Source of the DNA: Zwartia hollandica | GTDB taxonomy: Bacteria; Pseudomonadota; Gammaproteobacteria; Burkholderiales; Burkholderiaceae_B | Direction of reading: 5' to 3' | Assembly (NCBI RefSeq): GCF_019923725.1 | Contig: NZ_JAHXRI010000010.1 | Location: forward strand, 1 to 64,000 | Length of the DNA stretch: 64,000 nt | Shown: positions 35,064-43,429 of the stretch, one piece after another | How the letters are laid out: the number at the start of each line of letters is the position of its first letter | Numbering within the stretch: the stretch's first letter is position 1 | Position numbers and translations under genes: made by a program | Notes under the pieces: generated by a model | Told to the model about the DNA's origin: nothing | Seen by the model: the letters and a program-made list of their open reading frames with translations, nothing else | Database searches by the model: none

Positions 35064-35085
35064 ATGATTGTAGAGAATCATACAA
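35064..35085. promoter_or_regulatory. Overlapping inverted repeats before the acyl-CoA synthetase
   Basis: ATGATT-GTAGAG-AATCAT (35064-35081) is a perfect 6-bp inverted repeat and overlaps TTGTA-N8-TACAA (35068-35085). It lies about 100 bp upstream of the acyl-CoA synthetase start, in the 177-bp gap shared with the divergent dehydrogenase. It is a candidate operator; the cognate regulator is not obvious. Confidence 0.35.
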
Positions 35086-35185
35086 CCCCAGCAGAGCAAC
35101 ACTTGCCAATCGATTGGTAGTCAGTTACCTTTTGCTGCGGAGACACTGCTCTTAAAACAATCGCACCACAACAATAGAGTTCAAC

Positions 35186-36763
35186 ATGAAAAATTCTAGT
35201 GAATCGCTACTAGACAAGACCTACTCTGGCCCCACGATGGGCAGCATGATTGTAAATTTGCTGAGCCGCTACCCGACGCGCTCAGCCTTCGTCAATCCTG
35301 ATGGCACGCACATCACCTACGAGACCATCGCACGACGAATCGCTTACCTGTTGCAGCGCTTTGAACAGTTAGGGTTAAAGCGCAGCGACACCGTGGTGCA
35401 GATGTGCGGCAATCGAGCAGATGTTTTTGTCGTGATGGCGGCTTGCTATATCGGCAGCTTCAGATCTGTTGCGCTGCAGCCTCTCGGTGGTATTGAGGAC
35501 CAACTCTACATCTTGAATAACTGTGAAGCCAAGATACTGATCGTAGACGAGGCTCGGTCACAACGCGCCCACGAACTGAAGCAACGCTCCACACAAGTAT
35601 TCGATATTTTTAGTCACGACACCGGCCCAGATGCAACAGGCATTTGGGATGACTTTGACCCCGCGATCAGCTCAATCTTGACTGACCTCAGCGAACCCGA
35701 CGATATCGTTCGTTTGATTTATACAGGCGGTACAACAGGCAAATCGAAAGGGGTGATGGGTACGACCTGTTCGCTCGCAACCAATGCGCTCTTTAGAATG
35801 GCGGGTCACAATTGGGTCGATCTGCGCCTACTGTGCTCCACGCCCCTATCGCATGCCGCCGGCTCAATGATTGTCCCCGTGCTTTGGCATGGCGGCACGA
35901 TCGTGCTTCATGATGGCTTCGACCCAGACAGACTTATTATTGATGTTGAAGCCGGAACTGCTAACGCCTTGTACCTAGTTCCAACCATGATCTATCGCCT
36001 GCTTGATCATCCCAAGAGCAGTCGTTTGGCCAAAGCAGGCCTGCGCATGCTGATGTATGGCGCAGCACCCATTTCGCCGCCAAGGCTTTTACAGGCCAGG
36101 CAGCTCCTTGGCCCTATTTTGATTCAGCACTACGGGCTCACTGAAGCACCTAGCACCGTACTGAGCTTGTCCGATGTTGATCACTTAGATGATTCCTTGC
36201 TTGCTTCGGCTGGAAAGCCATACCCCGGAGTCACCGTAAAAATATTAGACAACGACGGGCACGAAGTCCCTCGAGGCACGGTCGGTGAAATTTGCATTCG
36301 TGGCGACCTGGTGATGAAAGGCTACTTTAAAGAACCAGAGCTCACAGCGCTTGCACTCAGGCACGGATGGCTCTACTCAGGCGACCTGGCCTATCAGAAT
36401 GAGCGTGGTTATTTCTTTATCGTTGATCGTGCAAAAGATATGATCATCAGCGGTGGCTTTAACGTGTATCCCAAAGAAGTAGAAGATGTCATCGCCTCTC
36501 ACCCTTCTGTCGCCTCGGTTGCCGTCATTGGCATCCCAGATGCAGACTGGGGCGAAGCGGTTAAAGCAGTCGTCGTACTCAAAGCGGGTTGCGATGTGTC
36601 TGCACAAGAACTTACCCAAAGAGTGAAAGCGGCAAAGGGTGCGGTCCAAGCACCTAAGACAGTGGATTTCGTCGAGACACTGCCCCTGACCTCTCTTGGA
36701 AAGCTAGATAAGAAAGCGTTACGCGCTGTGTATTGGAACGACAAGACACGCAGCATCAATTAA
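35186..36763 (+). CDS. AMP-dependent acyl-CoA synthetase
   Basis: A 525-residue adenylate-forming ligase. Motifs in order are LIYTGGTTGKSKG (ATP loop), YGLTEAPS, YSGDLAYQNERGYFFIVDRAKDMIISGGFNVYPKEVE (hinge) and the catalytic lysine in TSLGKLDKKAL. It should activate a carboxylic acid to its CoA thioester. It heads an operon with a Bug receptor, a thiolase-like protein and a DUF35 protein, so the acid may be imported through that receptor and then cleaved or condensed by the thiolase pair. Confidence 0.92.
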   Translation: MKNSSESLLDKTYSGPTMGSMIVNLLSRYPTRSAFVNPDGTHITYETIARRIAYLLQRFEQLGLKRSDTVVQMCGNRADVFVVMAACYIGSFRSVALQPLGGIEDQLYILNNCEAKILIVDEARSQRAHELKQRSTQVFDIFSHDTGPDATGIWDDFDPAISSILTDLSEPDDIVRLIYTGGTTGKSKGVMGTTCSLATNALFRMAGHNWVDLRLLCSTPLSHAAGSMIVPVLWHGGTIVLHDGFDPDRLIIDVEAGTANALYLVPTMIYRLLDHPKSSRLAKAGLRMLMYGAAPISPPRLLQARQLLGPILIQHYGLTEAPSTVLSLSDVDHLDDSLLASAGKPYPGVTVKILDNDGHEVPRGTVGEICIRGDLVMKGYFKEPELTALALRHGWLYSGDLAYQNERGYFFIVDRAKDMIISGGFNVYPKEVEDVIASHPSVASVAVIGIPDADWGEAVKAVVVLKAGCDVSAQELTQRVKAAKGAVQAPKTVDFVETLPLTSLGKLDKKALRAVYWNDKTRSIN

Positions 36764-36784
36764 ACCAGCACCCTTGCGGAGAGC

Positions 36785-37780
36785 ATGATGACTAATCGAC
36801 CATTCAAACAGTTTTTGGCTCTACTCACGCTATGCATCAGTCCTGCGATCGGCATGACGCAAACCTATCCGGATCGACCGATCAAGATGATTGTTCCCGC
36901 ACCCGCAGGATCCTTTGCTGACATTATCGGTCGAGAGTTCGGCACACGCTTGTCAAAAAAACTTGGACAGCCTGTCGTGATCGATAACAAAGGTGGCGCA
37001 AGCGGCGCGATCGCCTACTCTGCTGCGGCCAAATCACCCGCGGACGGCTACACCATTTTGGTGACCAACACCGGCCCCTCTGCCATCAATCCAGAGTTGT
37101 TTCGCAAAAAAGGCCTCACCTACAACCCGATCGCCGATCTAGAGCCTGTCGCCCTCATCTGTCTGACGCCCGTTGCGCTGCTTGTCAAAGCCGACTCACC
37201 CTGGAAGTCGGTGGCGGATATTGTTAGTTTCGCAAGCAAGAACCCAGACAAACTATCGTTTGGTACGACCGGTAGTGGTCAGTTGAACCACTTGTCGGCA
37301 GAGTATCTGAATTCGGTGGCAAAGATACGCACGACGCACATCCCCTACACCTCGGGCCCTGCAGCCATTACAGACTTGATAGCCGGTCGGATTGATTATC
37401 TGTTCTATCCACCCGCCAATGGCAAACCGATGATTGACGACGGTCGCTTACGTGCTCTCGCGGTCACCACTATAAAGAGAACGGTTGCGTTACCTTCGGT
37501 GCCCAGCCTATCTGAACAGGGATACAAAGAATTCGATCTCAGCGCTTGGTTTGGTCTTGCCGTGCCCACGGGAACGCCTAACGATATCGCTCAAAAACTA
37601 TGGACGGTATCAAAAGAAATTGCCTCAGATCCTGAGTATGTAGCGAGACTGACTCAATTGGGTATTGACGATGTTCTACATTGGCAAAAAATGTCACGCG
37701 CCGAGTTAAAGAAGTTTCACAGTGATGAAGTCAATCGCTGGGGCGCTATTGTGAAGCTCGCCGGCGCCAGTGCTGAATAA
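36785..37780 (+). CDS. Bug/TctC-family periplasmic receptor 2
   Basis: A 331-residue Bug receptor with a signal peptide and YPDRPIKMIVPAPAGSFADIIGR, DNKGGASGAIAY and PSLSEQGYKEFD. The ATG at 36788 is equally possible and better spaced from GGAG. It sits between the acyl-CoA synthetase and thiolase genes, which suggests an acid ligand for that pathway. Confidence 0.9.
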   Translation: MMTNRPFKQFLALLTLCISPAIGMTQTYPDRPIKMIVPAPAGSFADIIGREFGTRLSKKLGQPVVIDNKGGASGAIAYSAAAKSPADGYTILVTNTGPSAINPELFRKKGLTYNPIADLEPVALICLTPVALLVKADSPWKSVADIVSFASKNPDKLSFGTTGSGQLNHLSAEYLNSVAKIRTTHIPYTSGPAAITDLIAGRIDYLFYPPANGKPMIDDGRLRALAVTTIKRTVALPSVPSLSEQGYKEFDLSAWFGLAVPTGTPNDIAQKLWTVSKEIASDPEYVARLTQLGIDDVLHWQKMSRAELKKFHSDEVNRWGAIVKLAGASAE

Positions 37781-37798
37781 TTTTTATTTTTTAACAGA

Positions 37799-38980
37799 GT
37801 GGTTGAAAGCGTGAAGCGAAACGATAAAGCCTATATAGCGGGAATTTTTGAGCATCCAACTCGACATGCTCCAGATAAGTCGCTGGTTCAACTGCATGCA
37901 GAGTGCGCCTTGGGGGCATTGAAAGATGCTGGCCTAAGCCCTAAGGATGTTGATGGATTCTTTGGTGGGCGAGATATCCCAGGCTCTAACGCAAACTGGT
38001 TCATTGATCACATGAATCTGAAGCTTCGCCACATCGACTCAACTGACGCAGGTGGCTGCTCTCCATTAATTCATGTTTCACATGCGGTAGATGCCATTTC
38101 GTCCGGGCGCTGTAACGTTGCACTCATCATCCTCGCTGGTAGACCGCGTAGCGAGCAGATGAAAACAGGCACCGCACCCAGACCTTGCGAGCCAGACCGC
38201 CCTGATGCACTGTGGGAGGCGGGTTACCGCCCCACCATATCGACAGCCTACGCCATGATGATGTCTCGGCACATGCATGAGTACGGCACCACCTTAGAAC
38301 AGCTGGCATGGATCCGTGTTGCCGCATCCGAGCATGCCAAGCACAACCCGAATGCCATGTTCAACAAACCCGTAACCGTTGACGATGTCATGCGTTCTCC
38401 TTTAGTGGCGTCGCCTCTGCGCAGAATGGACTGCTGTGTCATTAGTGATGGTGGTGGTGCGATCGTTCTAGTGAGCCCTGAAATTGCCAGATCACTCAAG
38501 AATCCGTTGGTGCGTGTGATTGGGTCTGGCCATACCGTACACGGCCAAAACGGCGGCTACTCGTCCTTGACCACAACGGGCGCTTCCGTCAGTGGGCCAA
38601 TCGCTTTTGCCGAGGCGGGTGTTACCGCCAAAGATTTTAAGTATGCCTCCATCTACGATAACTTTACGATCATGGTGCTGATGCAACTGGAAGATCTCGG
38701 CTTTTGCAAAAAAGGCGAAGGCGGAAAGTTTGTGGCAGATGGCAAACTGATCTCTGGGAACGGGCCCCTTGCCATCAATACAGACGGCGGCGGCCTTTGC
38801 AATAATCATCCAAGCAACCGTGGTGGCATCACAAAGCTCATTGAGGCGACGCGTCAGTTGAGGGGTACCGCCCACCCTGCCGTACAAGTCAAAAACTGCG
38901 ATCTGGCGTTAGCGTCTGGCCCTGGCGGTTTCATCGGCACAGGTTATGCCCACGCCACTGTCGTTCTTGAGAGGCTCTAG
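37799..38980 (+). CDS. Thiolase-family protein (SCP-x/lipid-transfer type)
   Basis: A 393-residue thiolase-fold protein of the acetyl-CoA acetyltransferase / SCP-x branch that pairs with DUF35 proteins. Visible are KDVDGFFGG, DAGGCSPLIHVSHAVDAISSG, MDCCVISDGGGAIVLVSPE and NTDGGGLCNNHPSNRGG, the last with the family histidine. It starts with GTG; a second GTG at 37811 is possible. The next gene starts at the base after its stop, as expected for a two-subunit enzyme. Confidence 0.88.
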   Translation: MVESVKRNDKAYIAGIFEHPTRHAPDKSLVQLHAECALGALKDAGLSPKDVDGFFGGRDIPGSNANWFIDHMNLKLRHIDSTDAGGCSPLIHVSHAVDAISSGRCNVALIILAGRPRSEQMKTGTAPRPCEPDRPDALWEAGYRPTISTAYAMMMSRHMHEYGTTLEQLAWIRVAASEHAKHNPNAMFNKPVTVDDVMRSPLVASPLRRMDCCVISDGGGAIVLVSPEIARSLKNPLVRVIGSGHTVHGQNGGYSSLTTTGASVSGPIAFAEAGVTAKDFKYASIYDNFTIMVLMQLEDLGFCKKGEGGKFVADGKLISGNGPLAINTDGGGLCNNHPSNRGGITKLIEATRQLRGTAHPAVQVKNCDLALASGPGGFIGTGYAHATVVLERL

Positions 38981-39382
38981 ATGAGTAACGAACATATCAC
39001 CCTGCATACGCAAGCCCTGGCAGCTAATCCCGATCTCGCATTTTTCTGGGAAGCCACAAAAAAAGAGAGCATGCTGCTGCCGCATTGCGCCGACTGCGGC
39101 AAAACGCATTGGCATCCGCGACTGTTCTGCCCTTTTTGCTTCAGCAACAAGCTCGAGTGGAAAGAGTCTGCCGGCAAAGCAACGCTCTACGCAGCAACGA
39201 CACTGAGCAAGGCCTCAGAGCCATACATCGTTGCGTATGTCGAGTTAGCCGAAGGGCCTTTAATGCTTACCAATATTGTCGACTGCTCGCTGGACGATTT
39301 GCAAATCGGTGCCCCGTTAACGCTGACGTTTTCACCGATGAGTTCAGGGCATTTCTTGCCGGTCTTTCGACCGAAAAAATGA
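38981..39382 (+). CDS. DUF35/OB-fold zinc-ribbon protein (thiolase partner)
   Basis: A 133-residue protein with a rubredoxin-like zinc ribbon (CADCGKTHWHPRLFCPFC) followed by an OB-fold CoA-binding domain. DUF35 proteins form complexes with thiolase-like or hydratase-like partners such as ChsH2 with Ltp2. The gene abuts the thiolase stop without a gap, so the two products probably form one enzyme acting on an acyl-CoA. Confidence 0.9.
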   Translation: MSNEHITLHTQALAANPDLAFFWEATKKESMLLPHCADCGKTHWHPRLFCPFCFSNKLEWKESAGKATLYAATTLSKASEPYIVAYVELAEGPLMLTNIVDCSLDDLQIGAPLTLTFSPMSSGHFLPVFRPKK

Positions 39383-39476
39383 AGTTCTCGTAAGCTCGGG
39401 GGATATTCGGCTTTTCGAGCGGTTAGCTCGGGCATTCCAGCCTAGCGCCTCGCTTCCATTCGACCGTATTTGTGCT

Positions 39477-39503
39477 GATACGTCTGCCGATACGTCTGCC
39501 GAT
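39477..39503. repeat. Short tandem repeat, unit of 12 bp
   Basis: The unit GATACGTCTGCC occurs twice without interruption, followed by a partial third copy (GAT). It lies in a gene-free stretch, so no coding constraint explains it. Confidence 0.6.
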
Positions 39504-39710
39504 TTTAATTGTTATTTATCAATTACTTATTAACATTTTTTGATAAAAATTGCCGATCTAGTAAAGAGGTGAGTCGCTAACACCATCCCCCTCGATAAGT
39601 GACCAATTTGTCCGATTCGAGGATCCCATCATCGGCCAAACAAAGTAATAATCAAAAAAATCGAGTCGATTCATCGGCTCAACAATAGATACCCAGCACA
39701 TTAAATCGTT

Positions 39711-39739
39711 TTGCAAAGCGTAACGCTACACGATACAAT
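39711..39739 (+). promoter_or_regulatory. higBA promoter with palindromic operator in the spacer
   Basis: TTGCAA (39711-39716), 17 bp, TACAAT (39734-39739) is a good sigma-70 match. The spacer holds the palindrome AGCGT-A-ACGCT (39717-39727), a likely binding site for the HigA antitoxin. The -10 element ends only two bases before the higB ATG and no ribosome-binding site is seen, so the message may be leaderless or start inside the assumed first codons. Confidence 0.6.
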
Positions 39740-39741
39740 TC

Positions 39742-40023
39742 ATGATTAAATCTTTTATACATAAAGGCCTAGAAAGTTTCTTTGAAACCGGTAACAAATC
39801 TGGGATCCAAGCCGTGCATGCCTCTCGCTTATCGCGAATGCTCGCCAGGCTAGATCAATCAACAGCAGCCAATGATATGAACCTGCCGGGATGGAAACTT
39901 CATCCACTCAAAGGCCGAGATCTAAAAAAGCACTTTTCAGTGTCGGTCAGTGGGAATTGGCGAATGACCTTTGCCTTTGAGAAAACTCACGCTGTATTGG
40001 TGAACTACCAAGACTACCATTAG
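39742..40023 (+). CDS. higB: HigB-type toxin of a HigBA module
   Basis: A 93-residue RelE-superfamily toxin of the HigB branch (FIHKGLESFFETG, LPGWKLHPLKGRD, GNWRMTFAFE, VNYQDYH). Family members are ribosome-dependent mRNA interferases. The basic and aromatic C-terminal residues typical of the group are present. The toxin gene precedes the antitoxin gene, the usual order for higBA. Confidence 0.93.
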   Translation: MIKSFIHKGLESFFETGNKSGIQAVHASRLSRMLARLDQSTAANDMNLPGWKLHPLKGRDLKKHFSVSVSGNWRMTFAFEKTHAVLVNYQDYH

Positions 40024-40031
40024 GAAAAAAA

Positions 40032-40352
40032 ATGACACGCATGCACAGCCCACCACACCCAGGATTAACGATTCGAGATGATGTGCTGCCGGCGTTGGGA
40101 TTGAATGTCACACAAGCTGCCGCGCAGTTAGGCGTCTCACGTGTAGCCTTTTCACGCATGATAAATGGTCATGCTGCTATCTCGCCCGAGATGGCACTCA
40201 GGATTGAGGCATGGCTTGGTGTCGAAAGAGGTGGGGAGGCCCGACTATGGTTGGCGGAACAATCCGCTTATGACATGTGGCAAGCCGCTCAACGATTCAA
40301 GAAAAAGCCAATGAAGGTTACGCCGGCACCTGCTTTTCAGACGCTCAGTTAA
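40032..40352 (+). CDS. higA: HigA-type antitoxin, XRE-family
   Basis: A 106-residue protein with a helix-turn-helix (NVTQAAAQLGVSRVAFSRMINGHAAISPEMALRIEAWLG) and the PPHPGLTIRDDVLPALG N-terminus of HigA/VapI antitoxins. It starts eight bases after higB. It should neutralise HigB and, with it, repress the promoter at 39711-39739. Confidence 0.94.
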   Translation: MTRMHSPPHPGLTIRDDVLPALGLNVTQAAAQLGVSRVAFSRMINGHAAISPEMALRIEAWLGVERGGEARLWLAEQSAYDMWQAAQRFKKKPMKVTPAPAFQTLS

Positions 40353-40463
40353 TAGCAGATGCCAGGCAAAAAGGTAAAGTCCCTAGCAAATTAATCACTC
40401 CCGCTTCAAAGTAAGCGCATAGAATATAAAAAACATAAAGATGAACCACCTTAGGAGACATGT

Positions 40464-40862
40464 ATGACCAGCAAGCGCTATTTCATTAAAGAATCTGACG
40501 TAACACCTTATAGTCCTGCCAATCATGGTGACACGGTTAATCGTCGTTTGATTGGCCCGGAAACAGTGGGCGCCCAACAACTTGAGGTTTTACTTGGTGT
40601 GGTGGGTGGTGCGCTCAACGCCGAAGGCGGTGGCGCATTGCCGCACCGTCATCCGGGGATTGAGCAGGTGTGCTACATGCTCTCGGGGCGTGCGCGTGCC
40701 GAAGTCGGTGGCCAAGTGTGTGAGCTCAATCCTGGGGACACCTGTTTTTTCCCGGCGGACGCAGTGCATTCCTTTACGCGCATCAGCGAAGAACCCGTAC
40801 GCGTCTTGGTGATTTACTCGCCTCCTTATGTCGAATCAAAAGAAAAAGGTGTCGCCGCATGA
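40464..40862 (+). CDS. Cupin-domain protein
   Basis: A 132-residue single-domain cupin. The two metal-binding motifs are PHRHPGIEQVCYMLSG (two histidines and a glutamate) and NPGDTCFFPADAVHSF (third histidine). AGGAG lies six bases before the ATG. Its stop overlaps the start of a Bug receptor by four bases, so enzyme and receptor are translationally coupled. Function unknown; possible isomerase or dioxygenase on the receptor's ligand. Confidence 0.88.
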   Translation: MTSKRYFIKESDVTPYSPANHGDTVNRRLIGPETVGAQQLEVLLGVVGGALNAEGGGALPHRHPGIEQVCYMLSGRARAEVGGQVCELNPGDTCFFPADAVHSFTRISEEPVRVLVIYSPPYVESKEKGVAA

Positions 40863-41827
40863 AGAAACTTTCCTTATGGATAGCTAGCGCGGCGATAGGC
40901 ATTGGGTTATCGCAAGCGGCCGTCGCACAATGGACGCCGACCAAGCCCATCAAAATGGTGGTGCCGTATGCCCCAGGCGGTGCGGCTGACTTAACCGCTC
41001 GTTTAATGGCAGAGCAACTCGGCCTTGCGCTTGGTCAAACCGTGATTGTCGAAAATAGAGCGGGCGGCGGCGGCATTATTGGCGCAGACGTCTTAGCAAA
41101 AGCAGTGCCAGATGGGTACACCATTAGTTTTGGTTCTGATCCGCCTTTCACGATTAACCCGCACCTGCAGAAAGTTCCCTACGACCCGCTCAAAAGTTTT
41201 GCGCACGTTAGTTTGGTCGCAAACTTACCTTTGGTCTTAGTCGTCAACCCACAAAAAATGCCAGTAAAAAACGTGGCAGAGCTTGTTGCGTTAGCCAAGG
41301 CTAATCCGGGGAAATTCACAATCGCTTCGTCGGGGAATGGCTCTTCTGGTCACTTAGCCGCGGAACTATTCAAGCATGAAGCGGGCATCAGTCTTGTGCA
41401 CGTCCCCTACAAAGGGCAAGCCCCCGCTAATACCGACATGATCAGTGGTCATGTGGATGTGACATTTAGCTCTATCGGCGCGGCCGCACAGCACTTTACC
41501 AGTGGGCGCTTAATTCCCTTGGCCGTGTCGACAAAAGATCGGTTCTCTGGGCTGCCGAACGTTCCCGCTTTAGCCGAAACTATTCCTGGCTTTGATATCG
41601 GTGTTTGGTTAGGTCTGACTTACCCCGTGGGCACGCCACAGGCGGCGATTGATCGCATCAATCAAGAGTCCGACAAGATTTTAAAAACACCTGCTGTCAT
41701 CCAACGCTTTGAAAAACTGGGCTACGTACCGGTGGGTGGCAAGCCCGAGGTGCTGACCAAGCGCGTTGAGACCGACTACCGAACTTTTGGCGATTTAATT
41801 CGCACTAACAACATCAAAGGCGAATAA
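40859..41827 (+). CDS. Bug/TctC-family periplasmic receptor 3
   Basis: A 322-residue Bug receptor: signal peptide ending QAAVA, PTKPIKMVVPYAPGGAADLTAR, ENRAGGGGIIGADVLA and VHVPYKGQAPANTDMISG. It is translated together with the cupin gene. It faces the next Bug gene across a hairpin terminator. Confidence 0.92.
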   Translation: MKKLSLWIASAAIGIGLSQAAVAQWTPTKPIKMVVPYAPGGAADLTARLMAEQLGLALGQTVIVENRAGGGGIIGADVLAKAVPDGYTISFGSDPPFTINPHLQKVPYDPLKSFAHVSLVANLPLVLVVNPQKMPVKNVAELVALAKANPGKFTIASSGNGSSGHLAAELFKHEAGISLVHVPYKGQAPANTDMISGHVDVTFSSIGAAAQHFTSGRLIPLAVSTKDRFSGLPNVPALAETIPGFDIGVWLGLTYPVGTPQAAIDRINQESDKILKTPAVIQRFEKLGYVPVGGKPEVLTKRVETDYRTFGDLIRTNNIKGE

Positions 41828-41830
41828 GCA

Positions 41831-41862
41831 GAAGGGGTTTACCGAACATCCTAAACCCCTTC
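41831..41862. terminator. Hairpin terminator between convergent Bug genes
   Basis: An 11-bp perfect stem (GAAGGGGTTTA and TAAACCCCTTC) with a 10-base loop fills most of the 48-bp gap between two convergent genes. The T-tracts are poor on both sides, so termination may be partly Rho-dependent or the hairpin may protect both transcript ends. Confidence 0.6.
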
Positions 41863-41875
41863 CCTCGGCGAACCT

Positions 41876-42871
41876 CTAGTTAAGCTTGATATTGCCATTC
41901 TTAATGACGTTCGCCCACTTTGTCAGCTCAGCAGGCACGCGTGCCTGTGCCGACTCCGTTGTACCGCCTATCGTGATGATGCCAAGCGTCAACAGCTTTT
42001 CCTTCACATCGGCCTGCTGAAGGACGGCATTGGTCTCGCGGTTGAGCAAGGCGACGATATCGGCAGGCGTACCGGTGGGCACAAACACGGTGTAGTTCGT
42101 GGCCGTTTCATAGCCAGGCAATCCCGCCTCGGCCATCGTTGGCACATCAGGCAACATTGGCACTCTTGTACGTGTCGCAACAGCCAAGGCGCGAACCTTT
42201 CCTGACTTGATATGCGGCAAGTGTGCGGGCATGCTGTCGACTGACATCTGTACACGCCCAGACATTAGGTCAGGTAAAAACTGCGTAGTACCTTTATAGG
42301 GTACGTGCACAAGATCGACACCGGCCATCTGCTTAAACATCTCGGCATTGAGGTGCTGTGAGCCTCCCACTCCCGATGAGGCATAGCTCAATTGCCCGGG
42401 ATTCGCTTTGGCGAACGCAATCAGCTCTTGGAGATTCTTAACCGGCAAGTCGGCATAGACGACCAAGCCCACTGTACCAAAAGCGACTTCGACAACGGGT
42501 ATGAAATCGCGCTTCATATCAAACCCAAGATTCTTGTGCACGTGTGGCGCAATAGCGTAGTCCGTAATGCTCCCCAACATAAGGGTGTAGCCGTCTGGTG
42601 GGCTCTTGGCAAGCGCATCCGCGCCGATCGTGGCACCAGCACCGGGGCGATTCTCAACTGCGATGGTTTGTCCGATACGCACCGAGAGGCGCTCGGCTAC
42701 GAGACGCGCCACGGTGTCCACCCCACCGCCGGGCGGATACGGCGCAATCATCTTTATTGGCTTGTTGGGATAAGACTGCTGCGCGAACGCACGCACTGAC
42801 GTACCTAGCAGTGGCGTACCAGAAATCACCGCAATAGCAGAGATCAAACGACGACGAATTAATTGAGACAT
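41876..42871 (-). CDS. Bug/TctC-family periplasmic receptor 4
   Basis: A 331-residue Bug receptor with a twin-arginine-like N-terminus (SQLIRRRLISA), a long signal sequence ending FAQQ, and YPNKPIKMIAPYPPGGGVDTVAR, ENRPGAGATIGADALA. The ATG at 42871 has AAGGAG eight bases upstream; the longer reading from 42922 overlaps the VOC gene. It follows the VOC gene by 13 bases in the same operon. Confidence 0.92.
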   Translation of the reverse strand: MSQLIRRRLISAIAVISGTPLLGTSVRAFAQQSYPNKPIKMIAPYPPGGGVDTVARLVAERLSVRIGQTIAVENRPGAGATIGADALAKSPPDGYTLMLGSITDYAIAPHVHKNLGFDMKRDFIPVVEVAFGTVGLVVYADLPVKNLQELIAFAKANPGQLSYASSGVGGSQHLNAEMFKQMAGVDLVHVPYKGTTQFLPDLMSGRVQMSVDSMPAHLPHIKSGKVRALAVATRTRVPMLPDVPTMAEAGLPGYETATNYTVFVPTGTPADIVALLNRETNAVLQQADVKEKLLTLGIITIGGTTESAQARVPAELTKWANVIKNGNIKLN

Positions 42872-42884
42872 GGAACACGCTCCT

Positions 42885-43373
42885 TTAGTTTGACTTACCC
42901 GTATCCGTCCAAGCGGGGACACGCCCTAGCTGCTCAGCTTCCGACCAAGCGAAGTTGAGCTCTACTTTTATTCCATTAATGGGTTCGCGCATAAAAAGTT
43001 GATAGAGGTTTGAATTGTGGGCCTTGCGCTCACTGAACTCGACACCATTGCTGGTCAAACGCTCGACAAACTCAGCCAAGCCATCGCAGTTAAAGCAAAT
43101 GTGATCGATACGCCCAGAACCCAGCGCACCTGCGGCAGAGTAGTCCACATCCTTTTGGTCGCTCGGCGTTTGCAAATAGGTATTCTGATGTGCAGAGTGC
43201 CTAGCCTTACCGATATGTAAGACATCTTGCTCACCGATATAGAGCCAGTACACCGGGAACCCGAAATCAGGGTGAAACCCATTTGTGAAACCTAGATTTG
43301 TACAAAACCAGTCACGCGTGCCTTCGGGATCATGCGTCAGGATGAGTGCGTGTTCTAAAAATCTTAAGCCCAT
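42885..43373 (-). CDS. VOC-family protein (glyoxalase/extradiol dioxygenase fold)
   Basis: A 162-residue vicinal-oxygen-chelate protein with two beta-alpha-beta-beta-beta units. Possible metal ligands are His8 near the N-terminus (FLEHALIL), the histidine in RIDHICFNCDG and the glutamate in IKVELNFAW. It lies between a TRAP-type receptor and a Bug receptor. It may be a lyase, epimerase or dioxygenase in the same pathway. Confidence 0.85.
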   Translation of the reverse strand: MGLRFLEHALILTHDPEGTRDWFCTNLGFTNGFHPDFGFPVYWLYIGEQDVLHIGKARHSAHQNTYLQTPSDQKDVDYSAAGALGSGRIDHICFNCDGLAEFVERLTSNGVEFSERKAHNSNLYQLFMREPINGIKVELNFAWSEAEQLGRVPAWTDTGKSN

Positions 43374-43429
43374 TTTCTTTCCCTATACAAAGCACGTTCA
43401 TTCAAATGAATACTTACCATTCAATCCCG

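Larger units (their letters stand above)
39383..39741. other. Gene-free AT-rich stretch before higBA
   Basis: No convincing coding frame is present in these 359 bases. The first part is of mixed composition, then there is a short tandem repeat (39477-39503), an AT-rich part with a small inverted repeat TAATTG...CAATTA (39506-39525), a hairpin-like GAGTCGAT-TC-ATCGGCTC (39663-39680) and finally the higBA promoter. It may mark the left end of an acquired toxin-antitoxin module, but no insertion-sequence ends were found. Confidence 0.4.

Noticed and set aside
39663-39680. GAGTCGAT-TC-ATCGGCTC as a terminator or attachment site
   Set aside because: The loop of two bases is too small for a full hairpin, no T-run follows, and no integrase or matching second copy was seen.
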